Counted from the stretch's first letter, positions 1 through 9,542 are shown. The stretch is 64,000 nucleotides of DNA from an uncultured Clostridia bacterium (GCA_947623175.1 CANQGK010000001.1:124001-188000), one strand, 5' to 3'. The notes: generated by a model not told the origin, from the letters alone. Program-made: numbers and translations.

Positions 1-59
1 AGTGAAGCTGTTACGGCGTTATATATTTGTTCCTTTGCTTTTGACACTAATAATGACAT
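1..59 (-). CDS. argS: Arginyl-tRNA synthetase, first 19 codons only (partial)
   Basis: An ATG at 59 lies directly after the stop codon of the DUF1934 gene, with an AAAGGAG ribosome binding site nine bases upstream, and an open frame runs to the window edge. The 19 visible residues (starting MSLLVSKAKEQIYNAV) look like the amphipathic N-terminus of arginyl-tRNA synthetases. In Bacillus subtilis the DUF1934 gene ywiB also lies immediately upstream of argS, so gene order supports the call. Only the extreme N-terminus is present, so the identification rests on synteny and a short match. Confidence 0.5.
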   Translation of the reverse strand, partial: MSLLVSKAKEQIYNAVTAS

Positions 60-488
60 TTAATTTATCTCCTTTACGGAAATGTTTACTTCGTTTTTGC
101 TTATAAGCAAAAAATTCGTATCGACGGAATATTTTAATTTGAGGTATCCCCCGTCGGCGGTCAGATCATGCTCTACCGATTCGCCGTAAATACCTAAGTT
201 AATATCCCCGAGCGGGGTTGAGTAAAAGCAATTGTTGCGTTTACCGTTTTCGATTAATATTCTGTTTTTTATGGCGCCGGTACGCTGTAAAAGAACCGAA
301 TTATCCGAATTTATGTATATTTTGGTCTTGACCTCGCCGTCGGTATCGAGCATTTGGCTTTCGTCGTATGAAATGTAAAAGCCGCCGTCCTTAACGCCGA
401 ACCTGCCGTCGGTCGTAAATTCTATAGTATCGGTACAGTCACCGAGTCCCTGAGTACCCTTTATTACTATTAACGCATCCTTTATCAT
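60..488 (-). CDS. DUF1934 (YwiB-like) beta-barrel protein
   Basis: This 142-residue protein matches the DUF1934/YwiB family, small cytosolic proteins predicted to form a calycin-like beta-barrel. Visible family features are the KGTQG start of the first strand, the SYDES segment near residue 42 and the STPLGDINLGIY segment near residue 90. The biochemical role is unknown. Its ATG at 488 overlaps the TGA of murI by four bases (ATGA), so the two are probably translationally coupled, and the next gene (probable argS) begins one base after its stop. The murI-DUF1934-argS order suggests one operon. Confidence 0.85.
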   Translation of the reverse strand: MIKDALIVIKGTQGLGDCTDTIEFTTDGRFGVKDGGFYISYDESQMLDTDGEVKTKIYINSDNSVLLQRTGAIKNRILIENGKRNNCFYSTPLGDINLGIYGESVEHDLTADGGYLKLKYSVDTNFLLISKNEVNISVKEIN

Positions 489-1303
489 AAACTGCTCAAA
501 TCCACCTGTTTAATATCTTCCCCGTTTATACTTTTTCCCAACAGAAGCGAAGCCGTATTTATAAAAGAATAGGGCTTGTCGCTTACAAAAAATTTATGCT
601 GCGGTTTATTGCCGCCGTCGGCAGACATCTCATTTTTGCAAAGATATTCCTTTACCGCCTTCGCGGTTGCTATGCCGGCGTCTATAAGCTTTACCCTGTC
701 GCCCGCGACTGCCTTTATTGCGCCCGCAAGCACCGGAAAATGGGTACAGCCCAAAATAACGGTATCACATTCGTTATCAATTATAGGCTTCAAATAGCGC
801 CTCGCCGTTTCTATAACGACGGCGTCGTCATCCTTAAACCAGCCCTCTTCCACAAGAGATACGAAAAGCGAGCATGCAACCGCCGTGACACGGGCGTCCG
901 GCAAAATTCGCTTGATACAGCTTTCGTGTTTGCCGCTTTTTACAGTTGCGGCGGTGCCGAGCACGCCGATTTTACCGCTTTCGGTAAGCTCTGCCGCCAT
1001 TACCGCGGCGTGGGAAACCACCTCGAAAAAAGGCACGGGCAGAGTCTCGGCAGTATCCGCCGCCACCGAGGATACCGTACCGCAGGCGGAAATTATCATC
1101 TTGACGTCGTTTTTAAGTAAAAAAGCTTCATCCTCCAAAGCGTATTTTCTTATTGTTTCACGGCTTCTGGTGCCGTAAGGAACACGGCCGGTATCGCCGA
1201 AATAAACTATTGATTCTTCGGGCAAACAGCGCAGAAGCTGACTTACCACGGTAAGTCCGCCGAGTCCGGAGTCGAAAACGCCTATCGCGCGGTTATCCGA
1301 CAT
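485..1303 (-). CDS. murI: Glutamate racemase
   Basis: MurI interconverts L- and D-glutamate in the cytosol and supplies D-Glu for the second residue of the peptidoglycan stem peptide. The 272-residue product begins MSDNRAIGVFDSGLGG, the conserved family start, with catalytic Asp near the N-terminus, a first catalytic cysteine in the SACGTVSS segment and the second in the LGCTHFP motif. The frame stays open further upstream, but the start at 1303 is chosen because it has an AAAGGGG ribosome binding site eight bases before and begins the conserved domain. A separate promoter (1359-1387) drives it, downstream of the ftsZ terminator. It is coupled to the DUF1934 gene. Confidence 0.95.
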   Translation of the reverse strand: MSDNRAIGVFDSGLGGLTVVSQLLRCLPEESIVYFGDTGRVPYGTRSRETIRKYALEDEAFLLKNDVKMIISACGTVSSVAADTAETLPVPFFEVVSHAAVMAAELTESGKIGVLGTAATVKSGKHESCIKRILPDARVTAVACSLFVSLVEEGWFKDDDAVVIETARRYLKPIIDNECDTVILGCTHFPVLAGAIKAVAGDRVKLIDAGIATAKAVKEYLCKNEMSADGGNKPQHKFFVSDKPYSFINTASLLLGKSINGEDIKQVDLSSL

Positions 1304-1358
1304 GAGAATTTCCCCTTTAAATATAAATACTTTTTGCTTAAAATACAATACTTTTTTT

Positions 1359-1387
1359 ATTTTACCACAAAACAAAAAAAGTTGCAA
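1359..1387 (-). promoter_or_regulatory. Sigma-A promoter of murI operon
   Basis: The minus strand reads TTGCAA (1387-1382), a 17-base spacer and TAAAAT (1364-1359). It sits in the tail of the ftsZ terminator and about 55 bases upstream of the murI start, so it would start the murI-DUF1934-argS unit. The match is by eye only. Confidence 0.55.
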
Positions 1388-1428
1388 TAAAAATCGGCTT
1401 GAAAATGCAAAAGCAAATCCAAGCCGAT
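1385..1428 (-). terminator. Rho-independent terminator after ftsZ
   Basis: A nine-base-pair stem (1393-1401 with 1420-1428, ATCGGCTTG/CAAGCCGAT) is followed on the minus strand by a T-rich tail. It begins about 30 bases after the ftsZ stop codon and separates ftsZ from murI. Confidence 0.75.
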
Positions 1429-1457
1429 AAAAATTTCAAAATGCCGTGAAGTTGAGC

Positions 1458-2513
1458 TTAATCCTTTTTAAAGAAGCTCATAACGTCATCGTAAGCCTCG
1501 TCGTCATCAGCGGAGTTGTTAAGGAAGGAAGCAAGGTCGCCCAATTCCTCTTTTTTATCGTCGCCGAGACCCGTGGCAACAACGGTAACGCGGATAGTGT
1601 CCTCGAGGGTATCGTCAAGCTGTGCGCCCCAGATAATCGTCGCATCCGGATGAGCCATATCGGAAATTATGGAGGAAGCAAGCTCAACCTCCTCAAGACC
1701 GATATCGTCGGAACCGGTGATGCTTATAATTACGCCGCGCGCATTTTCCATAGAGGTTTCGATAAGCGGACTGTTAATAGCGGTTCTTGCCGCCTGCTCC
1801 GCTTTATCGCGGCCGGTTGCAACGCCCACGCCCATGTGCGCATAGCCCGCATTTTGCATAATAGACTTAACGTCGGCAAAATCGAGGTTAACAAGAGCGG
1901 TAACGTTGATAAGCTCGGAAATGCTCTGAACACCCTGACGCAATACGTCGTCGGCGATGTCGAAAGCGTTTTTAAATGTAATTTTCTGCTCGGAAACAAA
2001 CTTTAAGCGCTCGTTGGGGATAACCACGAGACTGTCGACATGCTCGCGCAAAGCGGCAATGCCCGACTCCGCCTGAGTCATACGCTTTTTACCCTCAAAA
2101 GCAAAGGGCTTTGTAACGATGCCTACGGCAAGAATGCCGAGCTCCTTTGCTATAGCGGCAACTATGGGAGCGGCGCCCGTACCCGTTCCGCCGCCCATGC
2201 CGGAGGTGATGAAAATCATATCGGCGTCGCGAATAGCCGACGCGATTTCGTCGCGCGATTCCTCCGCGGCGGCGCGTCCGTTATCCGGATTGCCTCCGGC
2301 GCCCATACCCGCGGTGGTTTTATCGCCTATTTGGATTTTTAAATTGGCTTTTGATTTTATAAGCGCGGCTTTATCGGTATTGACCGCTACAAATTCGACG
2401 CCGCGTACGCCTGCGTCAACCATGCGGTTTATGGCGTTTCCGCCGCCGCCGCCTACGCCCACAACCTTAATTTTTACTACGTTTACCTGATCTTCTGCAA
2501 CTTCAAATGGCAT
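1458..2513 (-). CDS. ftsZ: Cell division protein FtsZ
   Basis: FtsZ is the tubulin-like GTPase that forms the cytokinetic ring at midcell. The 351-residue product has the N-terminal glycine-rich loop (GVGGGGGNA, residue 19 onward), the tubulin signature GGGTGTG near residues 106-112 and the T7-loop segment NPDNGR. The C-terminal linker is short and acidic and ends in DVMSFFKKD, a degenerate form of the usual conserved tail that binds FtsA, SepF or ZapA. No ftsA is found in the cluster. The gene has its own tandem promoters (2567-2610) and a terminator, so it can be expressed apart from the upstream wall genes. RBS GGAGG precedes the ATG. Confidence 0.98.
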   Translation of the reverse strand: MPFEVAEDQVNVVKIKVVGVGGGGGNAINRMVDAGVRGVEFVAVNTDKAALIKSKANLKIQIGDKTTAGMGAGGNPDNGRAAAEESRDEIASAIRDADMIFITSGMGGGTGTGAAPIVAAIAKELGILAVGIVTKPFAFEGKKRMTQAESGIAALREHVDSLVVIPNERLKFVSEQKITFKNAFDIADDVLRQGVQSISELINVTALVNLDFADVKSIMQNAGYAHMGVGVATGRDKAEQAARTAINSPLIETSMENARGVIISITGSDDIGLEEVELASSIISDMAHPDATIIWGAQLDDTLEDTIRVTVVATGLGDDKKEELGDLASFLNNSADDDEAYDDVMSFFKKD

Positions 2514-2566
2514 TTCAAATTCCTCCGTATTTCCGTATTTATGTATAATTTCATATTTTTATTATA

Positions 2567-2610
2567 ATTATATACAAGATGATTTTATCATACAATTTTA
2601 TAAATTTCAA
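2567..2610 (-). promoter_or_regulatory. Two overlapping sigma-A promoters before ftsZ
   Basis: On the minus strand one promoter reads TTGAAA (2610-2605), 17 bases, TAAAAT (2587-2582). A second reads TTGTAT (2595-2590), 17 bases, TATAAT (2572-2567). Both lie in the AT-rich 120-base gap between ftsQ and ftsZ, about 55-70 bases before the ftsZ start. They imply independent ftsZ transcription. Confidence 0.6.
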
Positions 2611-2637
2611 TACTTTTATTACAAAAATGTAATTTTT

Positions 2638-3432
2638 TTATTTTTGATCCTTATTTTCGGTGAAAGTAGCGCTCGTATTGCTCGGCGTCCACATGCTTAA
2701 ATTGATATTTCCGCCGCTTTTTTCGGGTATTTGCGCTATCATTCCGGCAAGATGCTTTGTCTTTTCCTCGATATTGTTAGCCGTTCCGTAATTTACCGTA
2801 AAGCGGTCGTCGGCGCCGACCGTCAGATTTATATCGTCCGTAATATCGATGTAATTTATCTTTATGCCGTTATCGTTAAGCGATTTTGATAAGCTTTCGA
2901 TAAATCGACTGTCCTCTTTGTCGCCGAATTCGAGCAAAGCTCCCACCTTGCATTTCACATTTGCGCCGCGGATCTCGTAAATATTTTCGCTTGCGGTATC
3001 GCTTTCGCTCAACACCCTGCCGCTTGAGCTTACGGTGTAATATTTTTTACCGCTTTGTATACAGCAATATTCGTCCGCATCGGTAACCTTTATTTTAAGG
3101 CTTCCGGGAAGACGCCTTTCGAATTTTACCGTTTCGACATACGGCAGCTTCGACTGAAGCCGTTTTATCACCTCGCCTTTGTCGACGGTAAAAAGATTAT
3201 CGCCTTTTTTTATACCCGAAGCCGAAATTATCTGCTCGCCAGTGTAAACCTTACTGCCCGACGAGGAGATATTTTCAATCGGGAAAAATACCGTAAGTGA
3301 GAGCGTAACCGCTGTCGCCGCAAGAAATATTATTAAGAAAATAAAAAATACCGTAAGTCTTCGCTTGCGAAGACGTCGCTGTCTTTCCATCCGTTTTCGG
3401 ATAAACTCATCGCGTTTTTGTGGCTCTCTCAA
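2638..3432 (-). CDS. ftsQ: Cell division protein FtsQ/DivIB
   Basis: This 264-residue bitopic membrane protein of the divisome has a short basic cytosolic tail rich in Arg and Lys (residues 1-27), one membrane helix (about 28-50) and an extracytoplasmic POTRA domain (about 51-122, FPIENISSSG start), followed by the beta domain. It recruits FtsL and FtsB-like partners and regulates septal wall synthesis. Translation probably starts at a TTG at 3432, which has AAAGGA eight bases upstream and lies four bases after the murA stop. The beta region is divergent, as usual for this family. The C-terminus is short and lacks a long gamma tail. Confidence 0.9.
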   Translation of the reverse strand: MREPQKRDEFIRKRMERQRRLRKRRLTVFFIFLIIFLAATAVTLSLTVFFPIENISSSGSKVYTGEQIISASGIKKGDNLFTVDKGEVIKRLQSKLPYVETVKFERRLPGSLKIKVTDADEYCCIQSGKKYYTVSSSGRVLSESDTASENIYEIRGANVKCKVGALLEFGDKEDSRFIESLSKSLNDNGIKINYIDITDDINLTVGADDRFTVNYGTANNIEEKTKHLAGMIAQIPEKSGGNINLSMWTPSNTSATFTENKDQK

Positions 3433-3436
3433 ATTA

Positions 3437-4702
3437 TCATTCCTTTTCCGCCGTATATTTTATATCTGCACCTAATTCGGCAAGCGTTCCTACGATATCG
3501 TCGTATCCGCGCTCTATATGATGTATTTCGCCTATCCGGGTATTGCCGGAAGCCGCCAGCCCCGCGCAGACAAGCGCCGCCCCGCCCCGAAGGTCGGTGG
3601 CTTTACAGCCGGCTCCCGAAAGGCGCTCACACCCCTCGATAACGGCGATTTTGCCCTCGGTTTTAATCTTTGCGCCCAATCTTTTAAGCTCGTCGACGTA
3701 GCGAAACCGGTTTTCAAAAATATTCTCTACAAAAACCGAAGTGCCGACGGCTTTACAGAGCATTGCGATCATAAGCGGCCCCGCGTCGGTGGGGAAACCG
3801 GGATAAACGGTGCTTCTCACGGTGGGCACCCGAGAGAGTACCTTCGGTGCCGTAATCACAAGCGATTTTCCGGAAATTTCGATATTGCATCCGCTTTCTC
3901 TGAAAACCGAAAGCTGCGACATCATGTGTGACGGCATTATCGAATTAAGCTTAACCTTACCGCCGGTCACGGCGGCGCAAGCCATATAAGTGGCGGCGGC
4001 TATGCGATCCGGAATAATCGAATGCTCCGTGCCGTGAAGACGCTCTACGCCGTTGATATACACGGTATCCGAGCCGCAGCCGTAAATGCGCGCTCCGGCG
4101 CTGTTTAAAAAATCTGCCAAATCGCTTATTTCCGGCTCCTTGGCGGCATTGTGTATTACCGTTAAGCCCTTGGCGGTAACCGCCGCCAATATGATATTTT
4201 CGGTAGCGCCGACGCTCGGAAAGCTTAAATTTATTTCGGCGCCGCGAAGCCCGTTTTCGGCTTCGCAGTAAAGAAATCCGTGCTCTTCGGTGATGGTGAC
4301 GCCCATTTTGCAAAGCGCCGACAAATGTAAATCTATAGGCCGCGGCCCCAATTCACAGCCGCCCGGACTGCTGATTACCGCCTTGCCCACTCTGCCTATA
4401 ACGGCGCCCAAAAAGACTACGGAGGAGCGCATTTCGCGCATAAGACTTTCAGGTATTTTATAATCCGAAAGACCGCCGCTGTCTACCGTTACGGTATTGC
4501 CCTCCCGCTTACAGCGGCACCCGAGACCGGTTAAAATTTTTACCGAAGTTTCAACATCGGATAAATCGGGGCAATTATGTACCGTGCAGGTTTGCGGACA
4601 AACTATGGTTGCCGCAAGCACCGGAAGCACGCTGTTCTTTGCGCCCTGAACGTCAATTTCACCCGAAAGGACGCGCCCGCCGTTTATTATAATTTCCGAC
4701 AT
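3437..4702 (-). CDS. murA: UDP-N-acetylglucosamine 1-carboxyvinyltransferase
   Basis: MurA transfers enolpyruvate from PEP to UDP-GlcNAc, the first committed step of peptidoglycan synthesis, in the cytosol. The 421-residue protein has the inside-out alpha/beta barrel repeats of the EPSP synthase family, the N-terminal GAKNSVLP substrate motif and the active-site loop GGCELGPRP with Cys116, the residue alkylated by fosfomycin, so the enzyme should be fosfomycin-sensitive. The ATG at 4702 is preferred over an in-frame GTG at 4711 because AGAAGG lies eight bases before it. The gene sits between murG and ftsQ. Firmicutes often carry two MurA paralogues and only one is in this window. Confidence 0.96.
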   Translation of the reverse strand: MSEIIINGGRVLSGEIDVQGAKNSVLPVLAATIVCPQTCTVHNCPDLSDVETSVKILTGLGCRCKREGNTVTVDSGGLSDYKIPESLMREMRSSVVFLGAVIGRVGKAVISSPGGCELGPRPIDLHLSALCKMGVTITEEHGFLYCEAENGLRGAEINLSFPSVGATENIILAAVTAKGLTVIHNAAKEPEISDLADFLNSAGARIYGCGSDTVYINGVERLHGTEHSIIPDRIAAATYMACAAVTGGKVKLNSIMPSHMMSQLSVFRESGCNIEISGKSLVITAPKVLSRVPTVRSTVYPGFPTDAGPLMIAMLCKAVGTSVFVENIFENRFRYVDELKRLGAKIKTEGKIAVIEGCERLSGAGCKATDLRGGAALVCAGLAASGNTRIGEIHHIERGYDDIVGTLAELGADIKYTAEKE

Positions 4703-4765
4703 TCCTTGCACCTTCTCATAGTAATCTGTTTACACAGTTCATACTATGTAAAAATGCGATTTTTG

Positions 4766-5881
4766 TCACGCTTTTGTGTATAATTGCATTAAATTTTCGT
4801 AAATTCTTTTGTTTGCATCTATTATAGCCGACCTGCGTGCCGCCTCGCTCATCTTAGAAAGCCTTGGTTTGTTTTCTATTAAATTACCTACGGTTTGAAT
4901 AAGTAATTCGCTTGTCAAGTCCTTTTCCTCTATAACCTCGGCGGCGCCTACCCGCTTTAAGGTCATAGCGTTATGGAATTGATGGTTTTCGGCAACGTAA
5001 GGCGACGGTATCAGCACAGACGGTTTGCCGCATGCCTCAAGCTCGCTTATTGTTATGGCGCCCGCGCGGCAAATTACCAGATCCGCCGCCGCCATGCATA
5101 AGTCCATGTCGTTTATATATTCCGTAATGCGTATATTTTCGGAAATGTTTATATCGCTTAATGCCTCGAGCATGCTTTCGTAGCCGGATGCGCCCGTACC
5201 GTGAATGTGATAAAACTTATCGGTGCCGTTATGCACTTTTATAAGTCCGGTTACGGCTTCGTTAATTTTTCTTGCACCCAACGAGCCGCCAAAGGATAGA
5301 ATAAGCGGTTTGTCGCCGTCAAGCCCCAATTTTGCGCGTGCCTCTTCCCTGTCTGCGCAAAGCAGCTCGCTTCTTACGGGATTGCCGGTAATAACGGGCT
5401 TTTTATTAAGCTTTAAATACTTTTCGGCGTCCTTCATGGCAAGCATTACTACGTCGGCGTTTTTCGCAAGCATTTTGGTCGTAACGCCGGGATAGGCGTT
5501 TTGCTCGTGAATTGCGGTCTTGATACCCATTTTTTGCGCTTGTTTAAGCACCGGCCCGCTTACGTAACCGCCCGTACCCATTACGATATCGGGCTTAAGC
5601 TCCTTTAAAAGCGCCCTCGAATCGATGCTTGCGATGACCGCCTTTTTAACGGCGGAAATATTTTTTGCGATATTAACGAGCGTCAGCTTTCGCTTAAAGC
5701 CCGAAACCTCTATGGTATGAAAATCATATCCCTTTTCTGGTACCAGACGCGCTTCCAATTTATCGGCGGTTCCGATATAGCTTATTTCGGCGTCGGGGTG
5801 GCGTTCCTTGATATATCCCGCAACCGCAAGCGCGGGATTTATATGCCCCGCCGTACCGCCGCCTGCAAATAATATACGCAT
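4766..5881 (-). CDS. murG: Lipid II synthase (UDP-GlcNAc--MurNAc-pentapeptide-lipid transferase)
   Basis: MurG is a GT28 family, GT-B fold enzyme on the inner face of the membrane that adds GlcNAc to lipid I to give lipid II. The 371-residue product shows the N-terminal GGGTAGHINPALAVA glycine loop, the second glycine-rich GTGGYVSGP segment near residue 105 and the sugar-nucleotide-binding segment around SELEACGKPSVLIP near residue 280. It lies 14 bases downstream of ftsW and upstream of murA, the usual dcw position. The 60-base gap to murA holds no obvious terminator. Confidence 0.97.
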   Translation of the reverse strand: MRILFAGGGTAGHINPALAVAGYIKERHPDAEISYIGTADKLEARLVPEKGYDFHTIEVSGFKRKLTLVNIAKNISAVKKAVIASIDSRALLKELKPDIVMGTGGYVSGPVLKQAQKMGIKTAIHEQNAYPGVTTKMLAKNADVVMLAMKDAEKYLKLNKKPVITGNPVRSELLCADREEARAKLGLDGDKPLILSFGGSLGARKINEAVTGLIKVHNGTDKFYHIHGTGASGYESMLEALSDINISENIRITEYINDMDLCMAAADLVICRAGAITISELEACGKPSVLIPSPYVAENHQFHNAMTLKRVGAAEVIEEKDLTSELLIQTVGNLIENKPRLSKMSEAARRSAIIDANKRIYENLMQLYTKA

Positions 5882-5894
5882 TTTTTATCCCTTC

Positions 5895-7034
5895 CTAAGT
5901 CTTGTCTATGTTTGCGCTTCGCGATATCGACAGCACAATGCCCATTTCGGCAAGCAATATAAAAAGCGAGGTGCCTCCGTAGCTGAAAAACGGAAGGCTA
6001 ATACCGGTATTCGGTATCGTGTTTGTTACAACCCAGATGTTGAGCATAGCCTGAAGTCCCACCTGAAAGGTAAGTCCTACCGCCATCAATGAGCCGAATT
6101 TATCGGGAGCGTGCATAGCAATTGTAAAGCCGCGCCATACAAGCAGACAAAATAATATTATGATGACAACAGCGCCTACAAGCCCCAATTCTTCGCAGAC
6201 AATAGAGAAAATAAAGTCGTTATGAGGTTCGGGCACCCACAGATGCTTTTGCCGAGACTGTCCTATGCCTCTGCCCATTATATTGCCCGAGCCTATCGCC
6301 AATAAAGACTGTATGGTCTGAAAGCCCTTGTCGGTGGGATCCGCCCAAGGATCGAGCCAATATTTAATTCGATCCGAGCCGTAGCTTATGGCGCCCGAAG
6401 CTATGAGCGCCACAACCCCCAAAACGCCGGCGCCGAGGCCGCCCAATATATATCTTTTGGGAAGTCCGCCGACTATCAGCAAAACAACCCCTATACCGAA
6501 AACAAGAACGGTAGCCGAAAGGTGCGGCTCCATAACGATAAGTCCGCAGGTGACCCCCAAAATAGCGAGCAAAATTATCAAAAAGCCGAAATTTTTAATC
6601 TGTTTGTAATTTGCGGCGATGAGGGAGGAAAAAAGAAGTATTACGGCAAGCTTTGCAAGCTCGGAGGGCTGAAAGTTTACAGGGCCTATAACCAGCCAGC
6701 GTTTTACGTCCATGCCCTCTACCATAGGCGGCAAAATCAAAAGCAAAACGAGTATCGCCAGGACGACAAGATAAAACGCCCAGGCGAATTTGCGCCAAAA
6801 ATGATAATCGATTTTCGAGCATATAAGCATTGCCGCTACGCCCGCCGCCCCCAAAACAAGCTGTCGGGTTATAAATTTATAACTGTTGCCGTAGTATTCA
6901 AGCGAATAAGCATAACTTGCGGAAAAAAGCATAACAAGACCTATTGTTAAAAGAATAAGCACAATCGCAAGAAATGTGATATCCATTTTCCCACGATTTG
7001 TACGCTTTTCGCGCTTTAATGCTTTTGGATTCAC
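5895..7034 (-). CDS. ftsW: SEDS peptidoglycan glycosyltransferase FtsW/SpoVE
   Basis: This 379-residue polytopic SEDS protein has about ten predicted membrane helices. The large extracytoplasmic loop carries the family motif EPHNDFIFSIVCEELG (about residues 268-283) and the catalytic-region aspartate segment. SEDS proteins polymerise lipid II into glycan strands together with a class B PBP, here the adjacent PBP gene. The GTG start at 7034 has GGAGG eight bases upstream. The sequence alone does not tell whether this is the vegetative FtsW or the sporulation SpoVE; only one SEDS gene is in the cluster. Confidence 0.94.
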   Translation of the reverse strand: MNPKALKREKRTNRGKMDITFLAIVLILLTIGLVMLFSASYAYSLEYYGNSYKFITRQLVLGAAGVAAMLICSKIDYHFWRKFAWAFYLVVLAILVLLLILPPMVEGMDVKRWLVIGPVNFQPSELAKLAVILLFSSLIAANYKQIKNFGFLIILLAILGVTCGLIVMEPHLSATVLVFGIGVVLLIVGGLPKRYILGGLGAGVLGVVALIASGAISYGSDRIKYWLDPWADPTDKGFQTIQSLLAIGSGNIMGRGIGQSRQKHLWVPEPHNDFIFSIVCEELGLVGAVVIIILFCLLVWRGFTIAMHAPDKFGSLMAVGLTFQVGLQAMLNIWVVTNTIPNTGISLPFFSYGGTSLFILLAEMGIVLSISRSANIDKT

Positions 7035-7049
7035 TTAAACTGCCTCCGT

Positions 7050-8078
7050 TCACAATTTGAATATTAAGGGTAACAAGGCTATCAGACAGCCCACAAAGGT
7101 AACCGAAGAAAATACCAATACGATTTTATCCTCCGACCATCCGCACATTTCAAAATGGTGGTGCAGCGGCGCCATTTTAAAAATCCGTTTTTTGGTTTTT
7201 TTGTAATATGCTACCTGAATTATATCGGACAGCGCTTCTATCAAATAGGTACATCCCGCGAAAATAAGCAAAATCGGTCTGCCTATTCCGAAGGAGAGCG
7301 CTACCACTAAGCCTCCCAAAAACATCGAGCCGGTATCCCCCATAAATACCTTGGCGGGCTTTGCGTTCCAGCGAATAAATCCCGCGCAGGCTCCCGCCAA
7401 AGCGGCGGACAGAATGTTAAAGGGCAAGGTCATATTATTTATGATACCCGCCGCCAGCATAAACGCGCAGGCAACCACCAGGGTAACGCTCGAAGCCAAG
7501 CCGTCGATGCCGTCGGTGAGATTTACGGCGTTTGTAAAGCCGTAAATAAACATAAGCGCAATCGGCCAGAATATAAGCCCCAAGCCGCTGCTTACGTCAA
7601 TATCTCCGATAAAGGGTATATTCGTATAGGTCATACCGCCCAAGCGCAAGGTCAAAAGATACGCCGCCGAAACCAACAACTGTAAAAAGGTCTTTTGCCT
7701 TGCCGAAAGCCCTAAATTGCGCTTTTTTACCACCTTGATATAATCGTCTATAAAGCCTATCGCACCCATAAGCAACGCCAAAAATATACCCGCCGCAAAG
7801 GTTACGAGGCATTGGCGGTTGGAAAGCTGGGTAATCGACCTGCTTTTAGAAATCGCGGCGTATGTGAAGGCGGCGCAAAGGGCCGCCAAAACTCCCGCGA
7901 TTATCATAATACCGCCCATTGTGGGAGTGCCCTGCTTTGATTTGTGCCAATTGGGGCCTATATCCAATATAGTTTGCCCGAATTTAAGCTTTCTTAAATA
8001 CGGAATTACAATATATCCCGAAACGGCGGTGATCGCAAAAGCCGCTATAGCCGCAATAACCGCGGATAAATCTATCAT
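7050..8078 (-). CDS. mraY: Phospho-MurNAc-pentapeptide transferase
   Basis: MraY links phospho-MurNAc-pentapeptide to undecaprenyl phosphate to make lipid I at the membrane. The 342-residue protein has about ten membrane helices, the TMGG segment near residue 55, the catalytic NLTDGIDGLA and FMGDTGSMFLGG loops and the HHHFE motif near residue 296. Its ATG overlaps the stop of murE by four bases (ATGA), so the two are coupled. In many relatives murF precedes and murD follows mraY. Both are missing here, and mraY runs directly into ftsW. Confidence 0.98.
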   Translation of the reverse strand: MIDLSAVIAAIAAFAITAVSGYIVIPYLRKLKFGQTILDIGPNWHKSKQGTPTMGGIMIIAGVLAALCAAFTYAAISKSRSITQLSNRQCLVTFAAGIFLALLMGAIGFIDDYIKVVKKRNLGLSARQKTFLQLLVSAAYLLTLRLGGMTYTNIPFIGDIDVSSGLGLIFWPIALMFIYGFTNAVNLTDGIDGLASSVTLVVACAFMLAAGIINNMTLPFNILSAALAGACAGFIRWNAKPAKVFMGDTGSMFLGGLVVALSFGIGRPILLIFAGCTYLIEALSDIIQVAYYKKTKKRIFKMAPLHHHFEMCGWSEDKIVLVFSSVTFVGCLIALLPLIFKL

Positions 8079-9517
8079 TTTTTCTCATTCCCTTTTATAT
8101 TATCGCGCAGCGCTTCGGCAATTATTTCGCGCTCGTCAAGATGTATTTTTCCGGTGGAAAGAATTTGGTAGGTTTCGTGCCCCTTTCCCGCCAGAATTAC
8201 TATATCGTCCTTACGGGCGGTGGAAATAGCGTATTTTATCGCTTCGATGCGGTTCTCGATAACCTTATACGGTGTGGGCGTGCCGTCCATGCCGACAAGT
8301 ATGTCCTTGATTATTTCGGAGGGATCCTCCGTGCGGGGGTTATCGCTTGTAACTATTACAAAATCGGCGTATCTTGCCGCAATGCTTCCCATAATCGGAC
8401 GCTTTGACTTATCGCGGTCGCCGCCGCAGCCGAACAGTACCGTAAGACGGTTGTGTTCGCATTCTCTGAAGCTTGTCAATATATTTTTAAGTCCGTCCGG
8501 AGTATGCGCGTAATCGATTATAACGGTGTAATCGGTATTGCAATCGACAACCTCTGCTCTGCCCTTGATGCCGGGCAATTCCCTCAAGCCGGCTACGGCT
8601 TCCTTAAGCGGCAAGCCCAATTCCGACATACAGCAAACCGCCGCCAGGGAATTATAAGCCGTAAATTTTCCGCCGGTATTTACCTTTATATGCATAAGCT
8701 GAGTATCGCTTACAAATTCGTAATCCACGGTGGTGGGCCTGTATTTTATCGCTTTTGCGCTGTAAGTGGAGCTGTCGCCCGTCGAATAGGTGACCACGCG
8801 GCAGTCAAGACTGTTTGCAAGCCTTTCGGCATATGCGTCGTCGCTGTTTATTATGGCGATTTTGCACATTTCAAAGAGCTTTTTCTTTGCGGCAAAATAA
8901 TTTTCCATAGTTTTATGGTAATCGAGATGGTCCTGTGTAAGATTGGTAAATATCGCCGCCTCGAAACTAAGATTGCAAACTCTGCGCTGGTCGAGCGCGT
9001 GGGATGATACCTCCATAACCGCATAGGTACAGCCGGCGTCAACCATTTCGGCAAACAGCTCGTTAAGCTCGTAGGCTCCGGGAGTTGTGGTCAAAGCTTC
9101 CGAAACGGAATCATCCACCATATTTTGAATAGTTCCTATAAGCCCTACCTTTTCGCCCACCGATTCGAGCATTTTTTTAAGCATATAGGTAACCGAGGTT
9201 TTGCCGTTTGTGCCGGTAACCCCTATAAGCTTTAATTTATCGGCGGGTCTTCCGAACCAATTGGCGCAGATTTCGAAAAAGGCGGTATGAGTATCCGACG
9301 TAAGTATTTGATTTTTACAGCCCGTATCCCTTTCGGCGATAATAACCGCGGCGCCGTTTTTTTCGGCGGAGTCGGCGTATTTGTGACCGTCGGTCAAGGG
9401 GCCCTCGATACATACGAACAAATACCCGGGCTTTACCTTACGCGAATCACTCGTAACTCCCGTTATTTCGGTATTCATAAGCTGAGAATCGGTTAAAAAT
9501 AAATCCTTGAGTTTCAT
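8075..9517 (-). CDS. murE: UDP-MurNAc-L-Ala-D-Glu--meso-DAP ligase
   Basis: MurE adds the third residue to the UDP-MurNAc dipeptide in the cytosol using ATP. The 480-residue product has the Mur ligase N-terminal domain, the ATP loop GVTGTNGKTS (about residues 98-107), the central domain with the carbamylated lysine region and a C-terminal domain carrying DNPRTEDP near residue 392. The DNPR form of this motif is typical of meso-diaminopimelate-adding enzymes, so the organism probably has DAP-type peptidoglycan. It follows the PBP gene by 25 bases with a strong AAGGAG ribosome binding site. Confidence 0.97.
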   Translation of the reverse strand: MKLKDLFLTDSQLMNTEITGVTSDSRKVKPGYLFVCIEGPLTDGHKYADSAEKNGAAVIIAERDTGCKNQILTSDTHTAFFEICANWFGRPADKLKLIGVTGTNGKTSVTYMLKKMLESVGEKVGLIGTIQNMVDDSVSEALTTTPGAYELNELFAEMVDAGCTYAVMEVSSHALDQRRVCNLSFEAAIFTNLTQDHLDYHKTMENYFAAKKKLFEMCKIAIINSDDAYAERLANSLDCRVVTYSTGDSSTYSAKAIKYRPTTVDYEFVSDTQLMHIKVNTGGKFTAYNSLAAVCCMSELGLPLKEAVAGLRELPGIKGRAEVVDCNTDYTVIIDYAHTPDGLKNILTSFRECEHNRLTVLFGCGGDRDKSKRPIMGSIAARYADFVIVTSDNPRTEDPSEIIKDILVGMDGTPTPYKVIENRIEAIKYAISTARKDDIVILAGKGHETYQILSTGKIHLDEREIIAEALRDNIKGNEKK

Positions 9518-9542
9518 TTTTTCTCCTTAAAGTATAAATATT

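Noticed and set aside
1446..2490. Long plus-strand frames across ftsZ, and similar long antisense frames in murG, the PBP and rsmH
   Set aside because: They are in other frames of conserved genes, have no ribosome binding sites and show no recognisable protein domains.
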